Below are positions 42,269 to 48,968 of a stretch of 48,968 nt of DNA, one piece after another; position 1 is the stretch's first letter; each line of letters starts with the position of its first letter. This stretch comes from Deltaproteobacteria bacterium. Its GTDB lineage: Bacteria; Desulfobacterota; Binatia; UBA9968; JAJDTQ01. A model generated the notes under the pieces. It had not been told where the DNA came from. It saw only the letters and a program-made list of their open reading frames with translations, and ran no database searches. Position numbers and translations under genes: made by a program. The stretch spans positions 1 through 48,968 of the forward strand of contig JAPPNF010000042.1 in NCBI GenBank assembly GCA_028818755.1. The letters run 5' to 3'.

Positions 42269-43389
42269 GGTCGGGCGCCTGCAGGGTCGTAGCCCCATTC
42301 GTCCAACGCGAAACCCCACTCCGCGGACACCCGTCCCACCGTGGCGGCGTCCATGCGGAAGCGGTTCTTGCGGTAGCCCTCCACCGTGTCGAGATAAGCC
42401 TTCACGGGTCTCTCCGCCGCGCCCCAGCCGCCCAGGTCCAGGCCGTCATAGACCCTTCGAAGCTCCGCCACCGGCGCCGCCTCCAGGTCTTCGAAGCGCA
42501 TCTCGACAAGGCGGTTGCGCGGTATGAGGGAGCGGTCCCGAAGGTATCGCTTCATGTTGGCCCTGTAGGCGTCGATGATGACTCGCTCCACCTCGTCCCA
42601 TTCGACCTCCTGCAACTGGTGTATCGGGATCAGCTTGCGGAACATGTTCGTCAGCGACAAATAGACGGCGAAGGGATTGCGCACGATGTTCACGAACCTG
42701 GCGTCCGGAAAGATGCGCAGGACGTGCGGAATCCTTGCGAGGTTGCTCGGACTCTTCAACACGATCCGGCGGCCCCGGGCGTGGAACGCGGCCTTGCGCA
42801 CGATGTCCAGGTAGGTCCGCTCCCAGCGCCTCATCTCCCGGTCATCGAGGCCCTCCATGAGCGCGTAACGCCTGTGGAGGCCCACGGCGTTCCGCGGAAA
42901 GGACAGGTGATGAAGGAACGACATGTGGGTGGCATTGGCCAGCGCGACCTCTTCCTCCTGGGGCAGGTCCAGCGCCACGCGCATGTTGTCCATGGGCCGC
43001 GCGGAGGGCACGAGACCGGCCAGCAGACTTCGCGGCGCCGCGCGCGCCAGCAGGAAGAACGTCGGCACGATGCACTGAAGGGTGGTCACCGAGCCGTGGC
43101 GCGGGTCTTGGGCCAGCAGGTTGTGCAGGTGCGTCGTGCCGCTTCGCCCGTAGCCGAGGATCATCAGCGGCGGCGGGTCGATGGCCGTGCGGCGTACGCG
43201 CCTCCCGTACACCGCCCGCTCGGCGAGACGGGCCGGAGCGGCGGCAGCGCTCGCCAGCAGGACCCCGGCCAGCCTGCCGCGGTAGCCGGGGTCGCCACGG
43301 CCGTTCTCCCGCAGAAGACGCATCCACGCGGAGAACGGGGACATGGCGAAAGTGTGTCTGAACGGGGCGGAGGTGCGGGCGTCCTGCAT
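42265..43389 (-). CDS. Sulfotransferase family protein (PAPS-dependent)
   Basis: 374 residues. The 5'-phosphosulfate loop is LGYGRSGTTHLHNLLAQDP (about 78-96), the supporting LKSPSNLARIPHVLRIFPDARFVNIVRNP contains the 3'-phosphate Arg/Ser elements, and the C-terminal RFEDLEAAPVAELRRVYDGL is typical of the Sulfotransfer_3 group. These transfer sulfate from PAPS to a hydroxyl on a small molecule, lipid or glycan. A GTG one codon upstream (43392) is an alternative start, with GAGAGG before it. It heads a two-gene unit with the GPP34-P450 fusion. Confidence 0.9.
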   Translation of the reverse strand: MQDARTSAPFRHTFAMSPFSAWMRLLRENGRGDPGYRGRLAGVLLASAAAAPARLAERAVYGRRVRRTAIDPPPLMILGYGRSGTTHLHNLLAQDPRHGSVTTLQCIVPTFFLLARAAPRSLLAGLVPSARPMDNMRVALDLPQEEEVALANATHMSFLHHLSFPRNAVGLHRRYALMEGLDDREMRRWERTYLDIVRKAAFHARGRRIVLKSPSNLARIPHVLRIFPDARFVNIVRNPFAVYLSLTNMFRKLIPIHQLQEVEWDEVERVIIDAYRANMKRYLRDRSLIPRNRLVEMRFEDLEAAPVAELRRVYDGLDLGGWGAAERPVKAYLDTVEGYRKNRFRMDAATVGRVSAEWGFALDEWGYDPAGARP

Positions 43390-43464
43390 CACGGATACGC
43401 CTCTCGCTGCGATTCCATCACCCGGACAGGCCCGGAAACGGCGTTTTTGTACTGTCTCACGGCA

Positions 43465-43569
43465 CTAGATGCTGTTGTCGTAACCCAGGATCTTCTGGCC
43501 GGGCGCACAAGGCTCCGCCAGCCGCGCCCGCTCTTCGGGCGCGGGAAGGGCAATGAAGTCCGTCGTCAT
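43465..43569 (-). other. Short 34-codon reading frame, possible gene remnant
   Basis: MTTDFIALPAPEERARLAEP continues to CAPGQKILGYDNSI and stops at TAG within cactag. Composition looks protein-like, but there is no ribosome site and I recognise no family. It could be a real small protein or the 3' remnant of a lost gene. The rest of the gap from 43390 to 43690 holds only a tcacccggacaggccc REP-like scrap and an AT-rich stretch around 43570-43610. Confidence 0.25.
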
Positions 43570-43690
43570 TTGTTCACTGTTGCAATATGTTACACGATCA
43601 TTCAGCCGATTTCATCCGGACGCGTTGCCGGCAAGCGTATGATCGCGCGATATAGACATGCCGGCTTCCAGGAGGTAATAGAACTTTCGC

Positions 43691-43828
43691 ATGGCCAAGC
43701 ACGACGGCCTCGGTCATCTCGACGAGCTCGAGGCTGAATCCATCTTCATCATGCGCGAGGTGAGTGGCCGCGTTCTTTTTTGGAGGTTGCGTGGGAATCA
43801 CATACATTCCAGTGGCGCAGGCCGGTGA
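43691..43828 (+). pseudogene. Truncated cysD (sulfate adenylyltransferase subunit 2) 5' fragment
   Basis: The frame reads MAKHDGLGHLDELEAESIFI then MREV, closely matching the CysD start (E. coli: HLRQLEAESIHIIREV). After about 24 codons the match ends, and the frame stops 22 codons later without the PP-loop SGGKDS. AGGAGG lies about 15 nt before the ATG. It is a vestige of an ATP sulfurylase/PAPS-reductase-family gene, or a short leader; the Rieske gene starts inside it in another frame. CysD supplies the APS needed for PAPS, and a PAPS-dependent sulfotransferase gene lies nearby. Confidence 0.6.
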
Positions 43829-44108
43829 GCTGGAGCCCGGGCAAAGGAAGGCCATCGACCTGAACGGGCGTCCCGTCGTTGTCACGCGCGTGGACGACGG
43901 CTATTTTGCGTTCTCCCGCTATTGCCCGCACGAGAGCGCGGACCTCATGAACGGTCCCATCGTCGCCGGCAAGGTGCGTTGCGACAATCACGGCTACTGC
44001 TTCGATCTCGACTCGGGAGAATGCGTCTTGCCCAAGGGCGGCGACCCGCTGACGGTGCTTCCGGTGGAGGAGCGGGGAGAAGAGGTCTGTATCCGTATCG
44101 AGTGGTAG
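43791..44108 (+). CDS. Rieske-type [2Fe-2S] ferredoxin
   Basis: 105 residues. The Rieske ligands are complete: Cys45-x-His47 (CPH) and Cys64-x2-His67 (CDNH), with VEERGEEVCIRIEW as the last strand. It has no membrane anchor, so it is a soluble electron carrier of the kind that feeds dioxygenases or similar oxidases. The GTG at 43791 has TGGAGG 5 nt upstream, better than a GTG nine codons earlier. It overlaps the cysD remnant. It is a possible redox partner for the divergent P450 fusion, though P450s do not usually use Rieske ferredoxins. Confidence 0.88.
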   Translation: MGITYIPVAQAGELEPGQRKAIDLNGRPVVVTRVDDGYFAFSRYCPHESADLMNGPIVAGKVRCDNHGYCFDLDSGECVLPKGGDPLTVLPVEERGEEVCIRIEW

Positions 44109-44201
44109 TCCGCGCCGCTGCCGTCAACTGGGCTCGTGACACCGGCCGCCGTTTCGTTCGATCCGCTTCAGCAGCTTCCTGGCGCTTCGCTTGTGCAAGC
44201 C

Positions 44202-45170
44202 ATGACCGATGATCCATCAACGGAGGAGACGCCGGGCCCGGCAGGCGACGTCCGGAGCCCCTTTGACGCGGTTCTCCTCATCGCCTTCGGCGGTCCGGAA
44301 AGCCCCGGCGAGATCCGCCCGTTCCTCGAGCGCGTAACCGCCGGGCGGCGCATCCCGCCGGCGCGCCTCGAGGCGGTGGCGCGTCACTACGAGATTATCG
44401 GCGGTCGCTCGCCGCTGAACGAGCTCACCCGCGCACAGGCCGATGCCTTGCGCCGTCGGCTGGCGCGGGACGGAGCCGCCATCCCCGTTCACGTGGGAAT
44501 GCGCAACTGGCGTCCGTTTCTGGACGAGACCCTGGCGGAGCTGGCCGCGGGCGGTTGCCGGCGGGTGCTGGGGATCGTCCTCTCCGCGTTCCAGACCGAG
44601 GCATCCTGGGACCGCTACATCGGCGCCGTGGAAACGGCCCGCGAGGCCATGACGGTCCGCGCCCCCTCGGTGGAGTATGCCCAGGCCTGGTCGCGCCATC
44701 CGCTGTTCATCCGGGCCGTGGCCGACCGCGTTTCCGCCACCCTCGGCGGGATGCCGGAGGGCTTTCGCGATGCCCCGCTGGTGTTCACCGCCCACAGCAT
44801 TCCTCGGCCCATGGCTGACGATTCGCCGTACGCGGCCCAGTTCCGCGAGGCGTCGCGGCGGGTGGCCCGAAGTCTCGGGCGGACCCGCTGGACGCTGGCG
44901 TACCAGAGCCGCAGCGGCAACCCCGGCGACCCCTGGCTGGAGCCCGACGTGGGCGACGTCATCGAGGAGCTGGCGAAAGCGGGTGAGAAAGCGGTTACCG
45001 TGGTGCCCATCGGTTTCGTCTGCGACCATGTCGAGATCCTTTACGACCTCGACGTCGAGGCCCGGCAGAGAGCTCGAGAGCTGGGAATGGACTTCTACAG
45101 GACGCCGGCGGTGAACGACCACCCCCTGTTCATCGACATGCTCGCCGAGATCGTTTCGGGATCCCGCTAG
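44202..45170 (+). CDS. hemH: Ferrochelatase
   Basis: 322 residues. It inserts iron into protoporphyrin or coproporphyrin in haem synthesis. Family marks: FDAVLLIAFGGPESPGEIRPFL, the metal-site His198 (FTAHSIP), YQSRSGNPGDPWLEPDV, and Glu278 in CDHVEILYDLD. GTG 44136 would add 22 residues; ATG 44202 gives the normal N-terminus, though neither has a strong ribosome site. It follows the Rieske gene by 93 bp and may be cotranscribed. The stop codon abuts a REP-type repeat. Confidence 0.94.
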   Translation: MTDDPSTEETPGPAGDVRSPFDAVLLIAFGGPESPGEIRPFLERVTAGRRIPPARLEAVARHYEIIGGRSPLNELTRAQADALRRRLARDGAAIPVHVGMRNWRPFLDETLAELAAGGCRRVLGIVLSAFQTEASWDRYIGAVETAREAMTVRAPSVEYAQAWSRHPLFIRAVADRVSATLGGMPEGFRDAPLVFTAHSIPRPMADDSPYAAQFREASRRVARSLGRTRWTLAYQSRSGNPGDPWLEPDVGDVIEELAKAGEKAVTVVPIGFVCDHVEILYDLDVEARQRARELGMDFYRTPAVNDHPLFIDMLAEIVSGSR

Positions 45171-45243
45171 GCCCTCACCCGGCCTTCGGCCGCCCTCTCC
45201 CACAGGGAGAGGGGTTGTGTCCGATTACCCGGAAAGACTCCCA
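45171..45243. repeat. REP-type palindromic repeat, copy G
   Basis: gccctcacccggccttcggc opens directly after the hemH stop codon, followed by the ctctccc/gggagag stem, ggttgtgtccgattacccgg and aaagactccc. Confidence 0.9.
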
Positions 45244-45250
45244 GGCCGTA

Positions 45251-45279
45251 TTGACCGGAACGGATTCCGGCTATAGGAT
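45251..45279 (+). promoter_or_regulatory. Putative promoter with an inverted repeat in its spacer
   Basis: TTGACC (45251-45256), 17 bp, then TAGGAT (45274-45279), about 60 bp before the binding-protein gene. CCGGAA-CGGA-TTCCGG (45255-45270) lies across the -35 and spacer, an apt place for a repressor. Confidence 0.45.
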
Positions 45280-45337
45280 GGCCGGTGGGACAGGGTACGG
45301 CTGTCCCGTCCATGTCCATCGCGAAGGGAGGGGGATC

Positions 45338-46342
45338 ATGCTCTCCAGATTCCTGAGTTCGCTGGCGGCGGCATTCCTTGCGGTGTTGACGTTCGTTTCC
45401 GTCTCCGCGGGATCGGAAAGGGTGCGTGTCCGGGTCGCCTACGCGGGCTTCGGCGCGGGCACCATCGTTACCTCCATCGCCAGGGACAAGCATTTCTTCG
45501 CGAAGTACGGTCTCGACCTCGACGCCGTCTACCTCGACAGAGCCGCCACCGGCGGCGTGCAGTCCCTTCTGGGAATCGATGTCTTCGTCTCCTCCGAGGA
45601 CGTGTTGCCCGCGCTGGAGGCCGCCGGCGAAGGCGCCGACCTGGTGTTCTTCGGCGGCCACGTGAGGCCGGAGAACTATCGCTTCGGCGTGGCCTCCTAC
45701 GTCGACCACCTTGCCCAGCTCAAGGGCAAGAAGGTGGGCGTGTCGAACCTCGGCAGAAAGTCCGACCTGATCGCGCGCGTGGTCCTCAGACGGGCGGGGC
45801 TCGACCCGGTGAAAGACGTGGAGATGGTTCCCATCGGCTTTTCGCCGCAAAGAATGGCCGCCATCTATCGCAACATCGTCCAGGGCGCGCCGCTGGTGCC
45901 CCAGGTGGCCGCGGAGGCGCGGAGGGTGGGCATCAAGGTGCTCGACATCGGCCAGGTCAACCTGGTGAACGACCTGCTGGTTACCTCGCGGTCTTTTGCC
46001 GACCGCAACCCCGACGCGCTGCGGCGCTTCCTGATGGCCTATCTCAACGGCGTCCAGCACTTCCTCACCCAACGCGCCGACAGCATGCGGATCATGAAAG
46101 AGCACGTGACCCTGCCTCGGGGGACCTCCCTCCGCGAGGCTTACAACTGGCTCGCCCACGGGCTGGAGCCGCTGCCGCTGCCGCACGCCGAGGCGCTCCA
46201 GGCGCTGATCGACGCGGTCTCGGTCACCGATCCGCGCGCCCGTGAGCTCGATCCCCGCCGGCTGCTCGAGCTGGATCCCCTCGGGCAGCTCGAGAGGGCG
46301 GGCTTCATCAAGGGGCTGTATTCGGAGAAGATCGAGTTGTAG
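45338..46342 (+). CDS. NMT1/TauA-type ABC transporter substrate-binding protein
   Basis: 334 residues. A signal peptide (MLSRFLSSLAAAFLAVLTFV, cleavage near VSAGSE) is followed by an SsuA/TauA-like binding fold: VRVAYAGFGAGTIVTSIARDKHFFAKYGLDLDAVYL, KGKKVGVSNLGRKSDLIARVVLRRAGLDPVKDVEMVPIG, and NRNPDALRRFLMAYLNG-type helix. Ligands of this group include sulfonates and pyrimidine precursors; none can be assigned. GAAGGGAGGGG precedes ATG 45338. No permease or ATPase gene is adjacent, so it is an orphan with its own promoter. Confidence 0.9.
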   Translation: MLSRFLSSLAAAFLAVLTFVSVSAGSERVRVRVAYAGFGAGTIVTSIARDKHFFAKYGLDLDAVYLDRAATGGVQSLLGIDVFVSSEDVLPALEAAGEGADLVFFGGHVRPENYRFGVASYVDHLAQLKGKKVGVSNLGRKSDLIARVVLRRAGLDPVKDVEMVPIGFSPQRMAAIYRNIVQGAPLVPQVAAEARRVGIKVLDIGQVNLVNDLLVTSRSFADRNPDALRRFLMAYLNGVQHFLTQRADSMRIMKEHVTLPRGTSLREAYNWLAHGLEPLPLPHAEALQALIDAVSVTDPRARELDPRRLLELDPLGQLERAGFIKGLYSEKIEL

Positions 46343-46411
46343 ATGCGCCTTGGCGGCGCTCGCACGGACCGCCCAAAATTGCATTCGCCGTCCGGATACC
46401 CTAAAATGAAA

Positions 46412-46431
46412 CGGGCTCGGACCTGAGCCCG
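46412..46431. terminator. Hairpin cgggctc-ggacct-gagcccg
   Basis: A perfect 7-bp stem with a 6-nt loop between the binding protein and plsC. T-rich sequence follows only on the minus strand (TTTCATTTTAG), so as an intrinsic terminator it would act on antisense transcripts; its effect on the plus strand is unclear. Confidence 0.3.
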
Positions 46432-46464
46432 CCGACAGGCACGGGTATACACGCCGCCAACAGC

Positions 46465-47229
46465 ATGTACACGCTAAAGCTGGCCCTGATCGTCCTTGGA
46501 AGCATTCTCCAGAGCATTCCCATCATCGCCCTCGGGCTCGTGGACCCCAACGGCAGGCGCGTCTATCCGATGTTCCGGTTCTGGTCGTGGTGCGTGCTCA
46601 AGACCGGCGGCGTGGGGCTGACCGTCCGCCAGGTCGGGCGTCTGGATCCGGAACAGGCCTACATCTTCATGGCCAATCACCAGAGCAACATCGACATACC
46701 GGTGCTTGTGCGGGCGCTCGGGCCGTTTCAACTGCGGTGGATGGCGAAGCGGGAGCTGCTCCGCATCCCGTTCTTCGGCTGGGCGCTGTGGGCCTCCAAG
46801 CACATTGTCGTCAAACGCGCCCGATCGAAAGATGTGGCGGTGGCCATGGCGACCGCCTGCGAGAAGCTGGGACAGGGGATATCGGTGGTGGTGTTTCCCG
46901 AAGGCACCCGTAGCCTGGACGGACAGCTTCTGCCGTTCAAGCGCGGCGGTTTTCGCCTGGCTGAGAAGGCAGGCGTTGCCATCGTGCCGGTCACCATCAA
47001 CGGCTCCGGTTTGCTGATGAAGCGGGGGGACTGGCGTCTCAAGCCCGGGACCGTCGAGATCGTCATCGGCGAGGCGATTCCTTCCGACGACGCGGACGAT
47101 CGTTCCCGTCGCCAGATGCAGCGGGTCCGGGAGGCCATCGGCTCGAACCTGGCACGGCCCGGCGCGGGGTCCGGCGAGAGTGCCCCGACGTGGCGGGCCG
47201 AGGGCTTCCCGCCTGCCACAGGACACTAG
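46465..47229 (+). CDS. plsC: 1-acyl-sn-glycerol-3-phosphate acyltransferase
   Basis: 254 residues. The membrane-bound enzyme adds the second acyl chain to lysophosphatidic acid, giving phosphatidic acid. The catalytic motif NHQSNID (71-77; His72, Asp77) and the acceptor motif FPEGTRS (144-150) are intact, and the N-terminal helix (LKLALIVLGSILQSIPIIAL) anchors it. The ATG at 46465 has no clear ribosome site. The last 25 residues are Pro/Gly/Arg-rich and read into GGACACTAG, an element-like end, so the C-terminus may have been extended by inserted DNA. RNase J starts 1 bp later. Confidence 0.94.
   Translation: MYTLKLALIVLGSILQSIPIIALGLVDPNGRRVYPMFRFWSWCVLKTGGVGLTVRQVGRLDPEQAYIFMANHQSNIDIPVLVRALGPFQLRWMAKRELLRIPFFGWALWASKHIVVKRARSKDVAVAMATACEKLGQGISVVVFPEGTRSLDGQLLPFKRGGFRLAEKAGVAIVPVTINGSGLLMKRGDWRLKPGTVEIVIGEAIPSDDADDRSRRQMQRVREAIGSNLARPGAGSGESAPTWRAEGFPPATGH
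47222..47228 (-). repeat. GACACTA element end forming the plsC stop
   Basis: cacaggacactagg matches the right terminus of the MITE family (ggataggacactagg at 76-90). The plsC stop TAG is inside it, and the RNase J ATG begins 1 bp after that stop. Confidence 0.4.
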
Positions 47230-47230
47230 G

Positions 47231-48886
47231 ATGGAGTCCCTGAGGGTCGTGCCTCTCGGAGGCCTGGGAGAGTTCGGCTGCAACATGCTGGCGGTGGAGT
47301 GGGGCGATGCCGTGATCGCCGTCGACTGCGGCGTGATGTTTCCCGGCCCCGAGCTTCTGGGCGTCGACCTCGTGATTCCCGACATCAGCTACCTGGTGGA
47401 TCAGGGGAAGAACCTCGGGGCCATCGTCCTGACCCATGCCCACGAGGACCACATCGGCGCGTTGCCCTACGTCCTCCAGCGCTGTCGGGTTCCCGTATAC
47501 GGCACACGCCTCACCCTGGGCTTCGTGCGCCACAAACTGCGCGAGCACAGGCTCGAGGAGTCCGTCGAGCTCGTCGAAATCGTCCCCGGCGAGCGTTTCG
47601 CGCTGGGTCCTTTCACGATCGAGGGGATATCCGTAACCCACAGTCTGGTGGACTGCATCGGCCTGGCCATCGAGACGCCGGTGGGCTGCATCGTGCACAC
47701 CGGCGACTTCAAGATCGACAACACCCCCGTGGGCGGTGAGAGCTTCGACTTTCATCGTTTCGCGGCCTACGGAGACAACGGCGTCCTGCTGTTGCTCTCG
47801 GATTCCACCAATGTCGAGCGCGCGGGCAGCACGCCGTCGGAACGCACGGTCGGGGAAGGGCTTCGGGGGGTCTTCGGGTCCAGTCCGGGGCGGATCTTCA
47901 TCGCCACGTTCGCCTCCCACATCCCGCGCATTCAACAGGTGGCGGAGTTGGCCGCCGATTTCGGGCGCAAGCTGGTGCTGAGCGGCCGGAGCATCATCAA
48001 CAACACCGGCATCGCCGCGGACCTGGGCTACCTCCGCCTGCCGCACGACGTCATGACGGACAGCCAGAGCTGGCGGGACTTCGCCGACGACCAGCTCTGC
48101 TTCCTCACCACCGGTAGCCAGGGAGAGCCCCTATCCGTGCTGCACCGGGTGGCCTTCGACGAGCATCGGTCCATCAGGATTCAGCCGGAGGACACCGTGG
48201 TGCTGTCGGCGAGATTCATCCCCGGAAACGAGAAGACCATCGGCAACCTCATCGATCACCTCTACCGGCGGGGCGCCCGCGTCCACTACGAACGCACCTC
48301 GGAGATACACGTGTCCGGGCACGCCAGTCAGGAAGAGCTGAAGACCATGATCCGGCTCACCCGGCCGCGCTACTTTGTTCCCGTGCACGGAGAGCTCCGG
48401 CAACTGAGCAAGCACGTCGAGCTGGCGCGCGCCGTGGGCGTACCGGCGGACAACTGTTTCCTCCTGGAGAACGGCGACGCGCTGGAATTGACCGCCGACG
48501 ATGCGTGGCGCGTGGAGCCGGTGGCCACCGGCAGGGTCTTCGTCGACGGCAAGGGCATCGGCGACGTGGAGGACATCGTCATTCGGGACCGCCGGCACCT
48601 GAGCGAGGACGGGCTCGTGGTGGTGGCGATGGCGGTTCACCAGCGCACCGGCGAGGTGGCCGCGGGTCCGGATCTGCTGGCCCGGGGGTTCATGCGTTCG
48701 GAGGAAGAGGAGGAGGTCCTCGGCACGGCCAGGAATTCGCTGCGGGAGTACATTGACGGCTGCGGTGTGGAGATGCGCACCGACTCCGCCGAGCTCAAGG
48801 AAGGCATACGGCGGTCGTTGCGCAAGTTCTTCGAGAAGAGGCTGCACCGCCGGCCGGTGATCGTGCCTTATATCATGGAGATGTAG
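47231..48886 (+). CDS. rnj: Ribonuclease J
   Basis: 551 residues. A metallo-beta-lactamase/beta-CASP RNase acting as 5'-3' exonuclease and endonuclease in mRNA decay and rRNA maturation. The zinc motif HAHEDH is at 69-74, with VTHSLVD, HTGDFK, the beta-CASP stretch IFIATFASHIPRIQQ, HVSGHASQEEL and the late VPVHGELRQL. The ATG at 47231 follows the plsC stop by 1 bp; CACAGGACACTAGG gives a weak AGGA ribosome site. It probably depends on plsC transcription. The stop codon lies 3 bp before a MITE. Confidence 0.96.
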   Translation: MESLRVVPLGGLGEFGCNMLAVEWGDAVIAVDCGVMFPGPELLGVDLVIPDISYLVDQGKNLGAIVLTHAHEDHIGALPYVLQRCRVPVYGTRLTLGFVRHKLREHRLEESVELVEIVPGERFALGPFTIEGISVTHSLVDCIGLAIETPVGCIVHTGDFKIDNTPVGGESFDFHRFAAYGDNGVLLLLSDSTNVERAGSTPSERTVGEGLRGVFGSSPGRIFIATFASHIPRIQQVAELAADFGRKLVLSGRSIINNTGIAADLGYLRLPHDVMTDSQSWRDFADDQLCFLTTGSQGEPLSVLHRVAFDEHRSIRIQPEDTVVLSARFIPGNEKTIGNLIDHLYRRGARVHYERTSEIHVSGHASQEELKTMIRLTRPRYFVPVHGELRQLSKHVELARAVGVPADNCFLLENGDALELTADDAWRVEPVATGRVFVDGKGIGDVEDIVIRDRRHLSEDGLVVVAMAVHQRTGEVAAGPDLLARGFMRSEEEEEVLGTARNSLREYIDGCGVEMRTDSAELKEGIRRSLRKFFEKRLHRRPVIVPYIMEM

Positions 48887-48889
48887 GCC

Positions 48890-48968
48890 AGTGTCGCGTC
48901 CCGCAATTTCCTGGCATAAGTTGCGCAGGAATTTTTGTTGTCGGCAAGGCGCGATGACGAGCAGTGGC
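48890..48968. mobile_element. Left half of a MITE copy, cut by the window edge
   Basis: agtgtcgcgtcccgcaattt, then gttgcgcaggaatttttgtt, gtcggcaaggcgcgatgacg and agcagtggc match 27087-27165 with few changes. The window ends at the palindrome centre, mirroring its beginning. Confidence 0.88.

Noticed and set aside
40718..42292. A 524-codon open frame on the plus strand
   Set aside because: Antisense to the GPP34-P450 fusion, low-complexity composition, no ribosome site.

Overview
The window is a dense, GC-rich bacterial segment with short intergenic gaps. It encodes about 37 recognisable proteins, one tRNA-Ala(GGC), and many short repeats. No phage, plasmid, CRISPR or transposase gene is visible. 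Gene content (RNase J, double-domain ThyX-like protein, many orphan solute-binding proteins, a TRAP transporter, MFS exporters) suggests a free-living or host-associated environmental heterotroph. It may lie near the Desulfobacterota, Binatota or Tectomicrobia, but that is inference from style and no rRNA or ribosomal protein is present to fix it.

Layout. 1-3400: the right half of a palindromic mobile element, two tandem MFS carriers on the minus strand, then a small unknown protein. 3461-7333: ThyX-like protein divergent from transketolase. 7357-10485: a complete TRAP operon (dctP, dctQ, dctM). 10762-12562: transaldolase and ribulose-phosphate epimerase, which with transketolase make up much of the non-oxidative pentose phosphate pathway. 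12598-16480: a secreted cupredoxin-like protein, a signal-less solute-binding-fold protein, an MFS exporter and a nucleoside deoxyribosyltransferase. 16719-22158: a tightly packed signalling operon (HATPase, STAS, response regulator-PP2C, periplasmic binding protein, histidine kinase). 22243-25179: glutamine synthetase and ammonium transporter. 25364-28523: the DUF1800/DUF1501 pair of exported proteins, split by an intact MITE. 28603-31932: an ATP-grasp / alpha-E / transglutaminase operon behind tRNA-Ala. 32211-35743: RecN, NAD kinase and a nitroreductase. 35892-40000: an orphan molybdopterin subunit divergent from an N-acyl-D-amino-acid deacylase. 40214-43389: a sulfotransferase translationally coupled to an unusual GPP34-cytochrome P450 fusion. 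43691-48886: a vestigial cysD start, Rieske ferredoxin, ferrochelatase, solute-binding protein, PlsC and RNase J, ending in the left half of another MITE copy.

The most novel protein-level signal is the GPP34 (GOLPH3-like)-P450 fusion coupled to a sulfotransferase. The most novel DNA-level signal is a MITE family, with a perfect 29-bp terminal inverted repeat in its intact copy, whose ends (TAGTGTC) repeatedly coincide with stop codons. Both ends of the window fall at the centre of this palindrome, so the window may be a contig that broke there.
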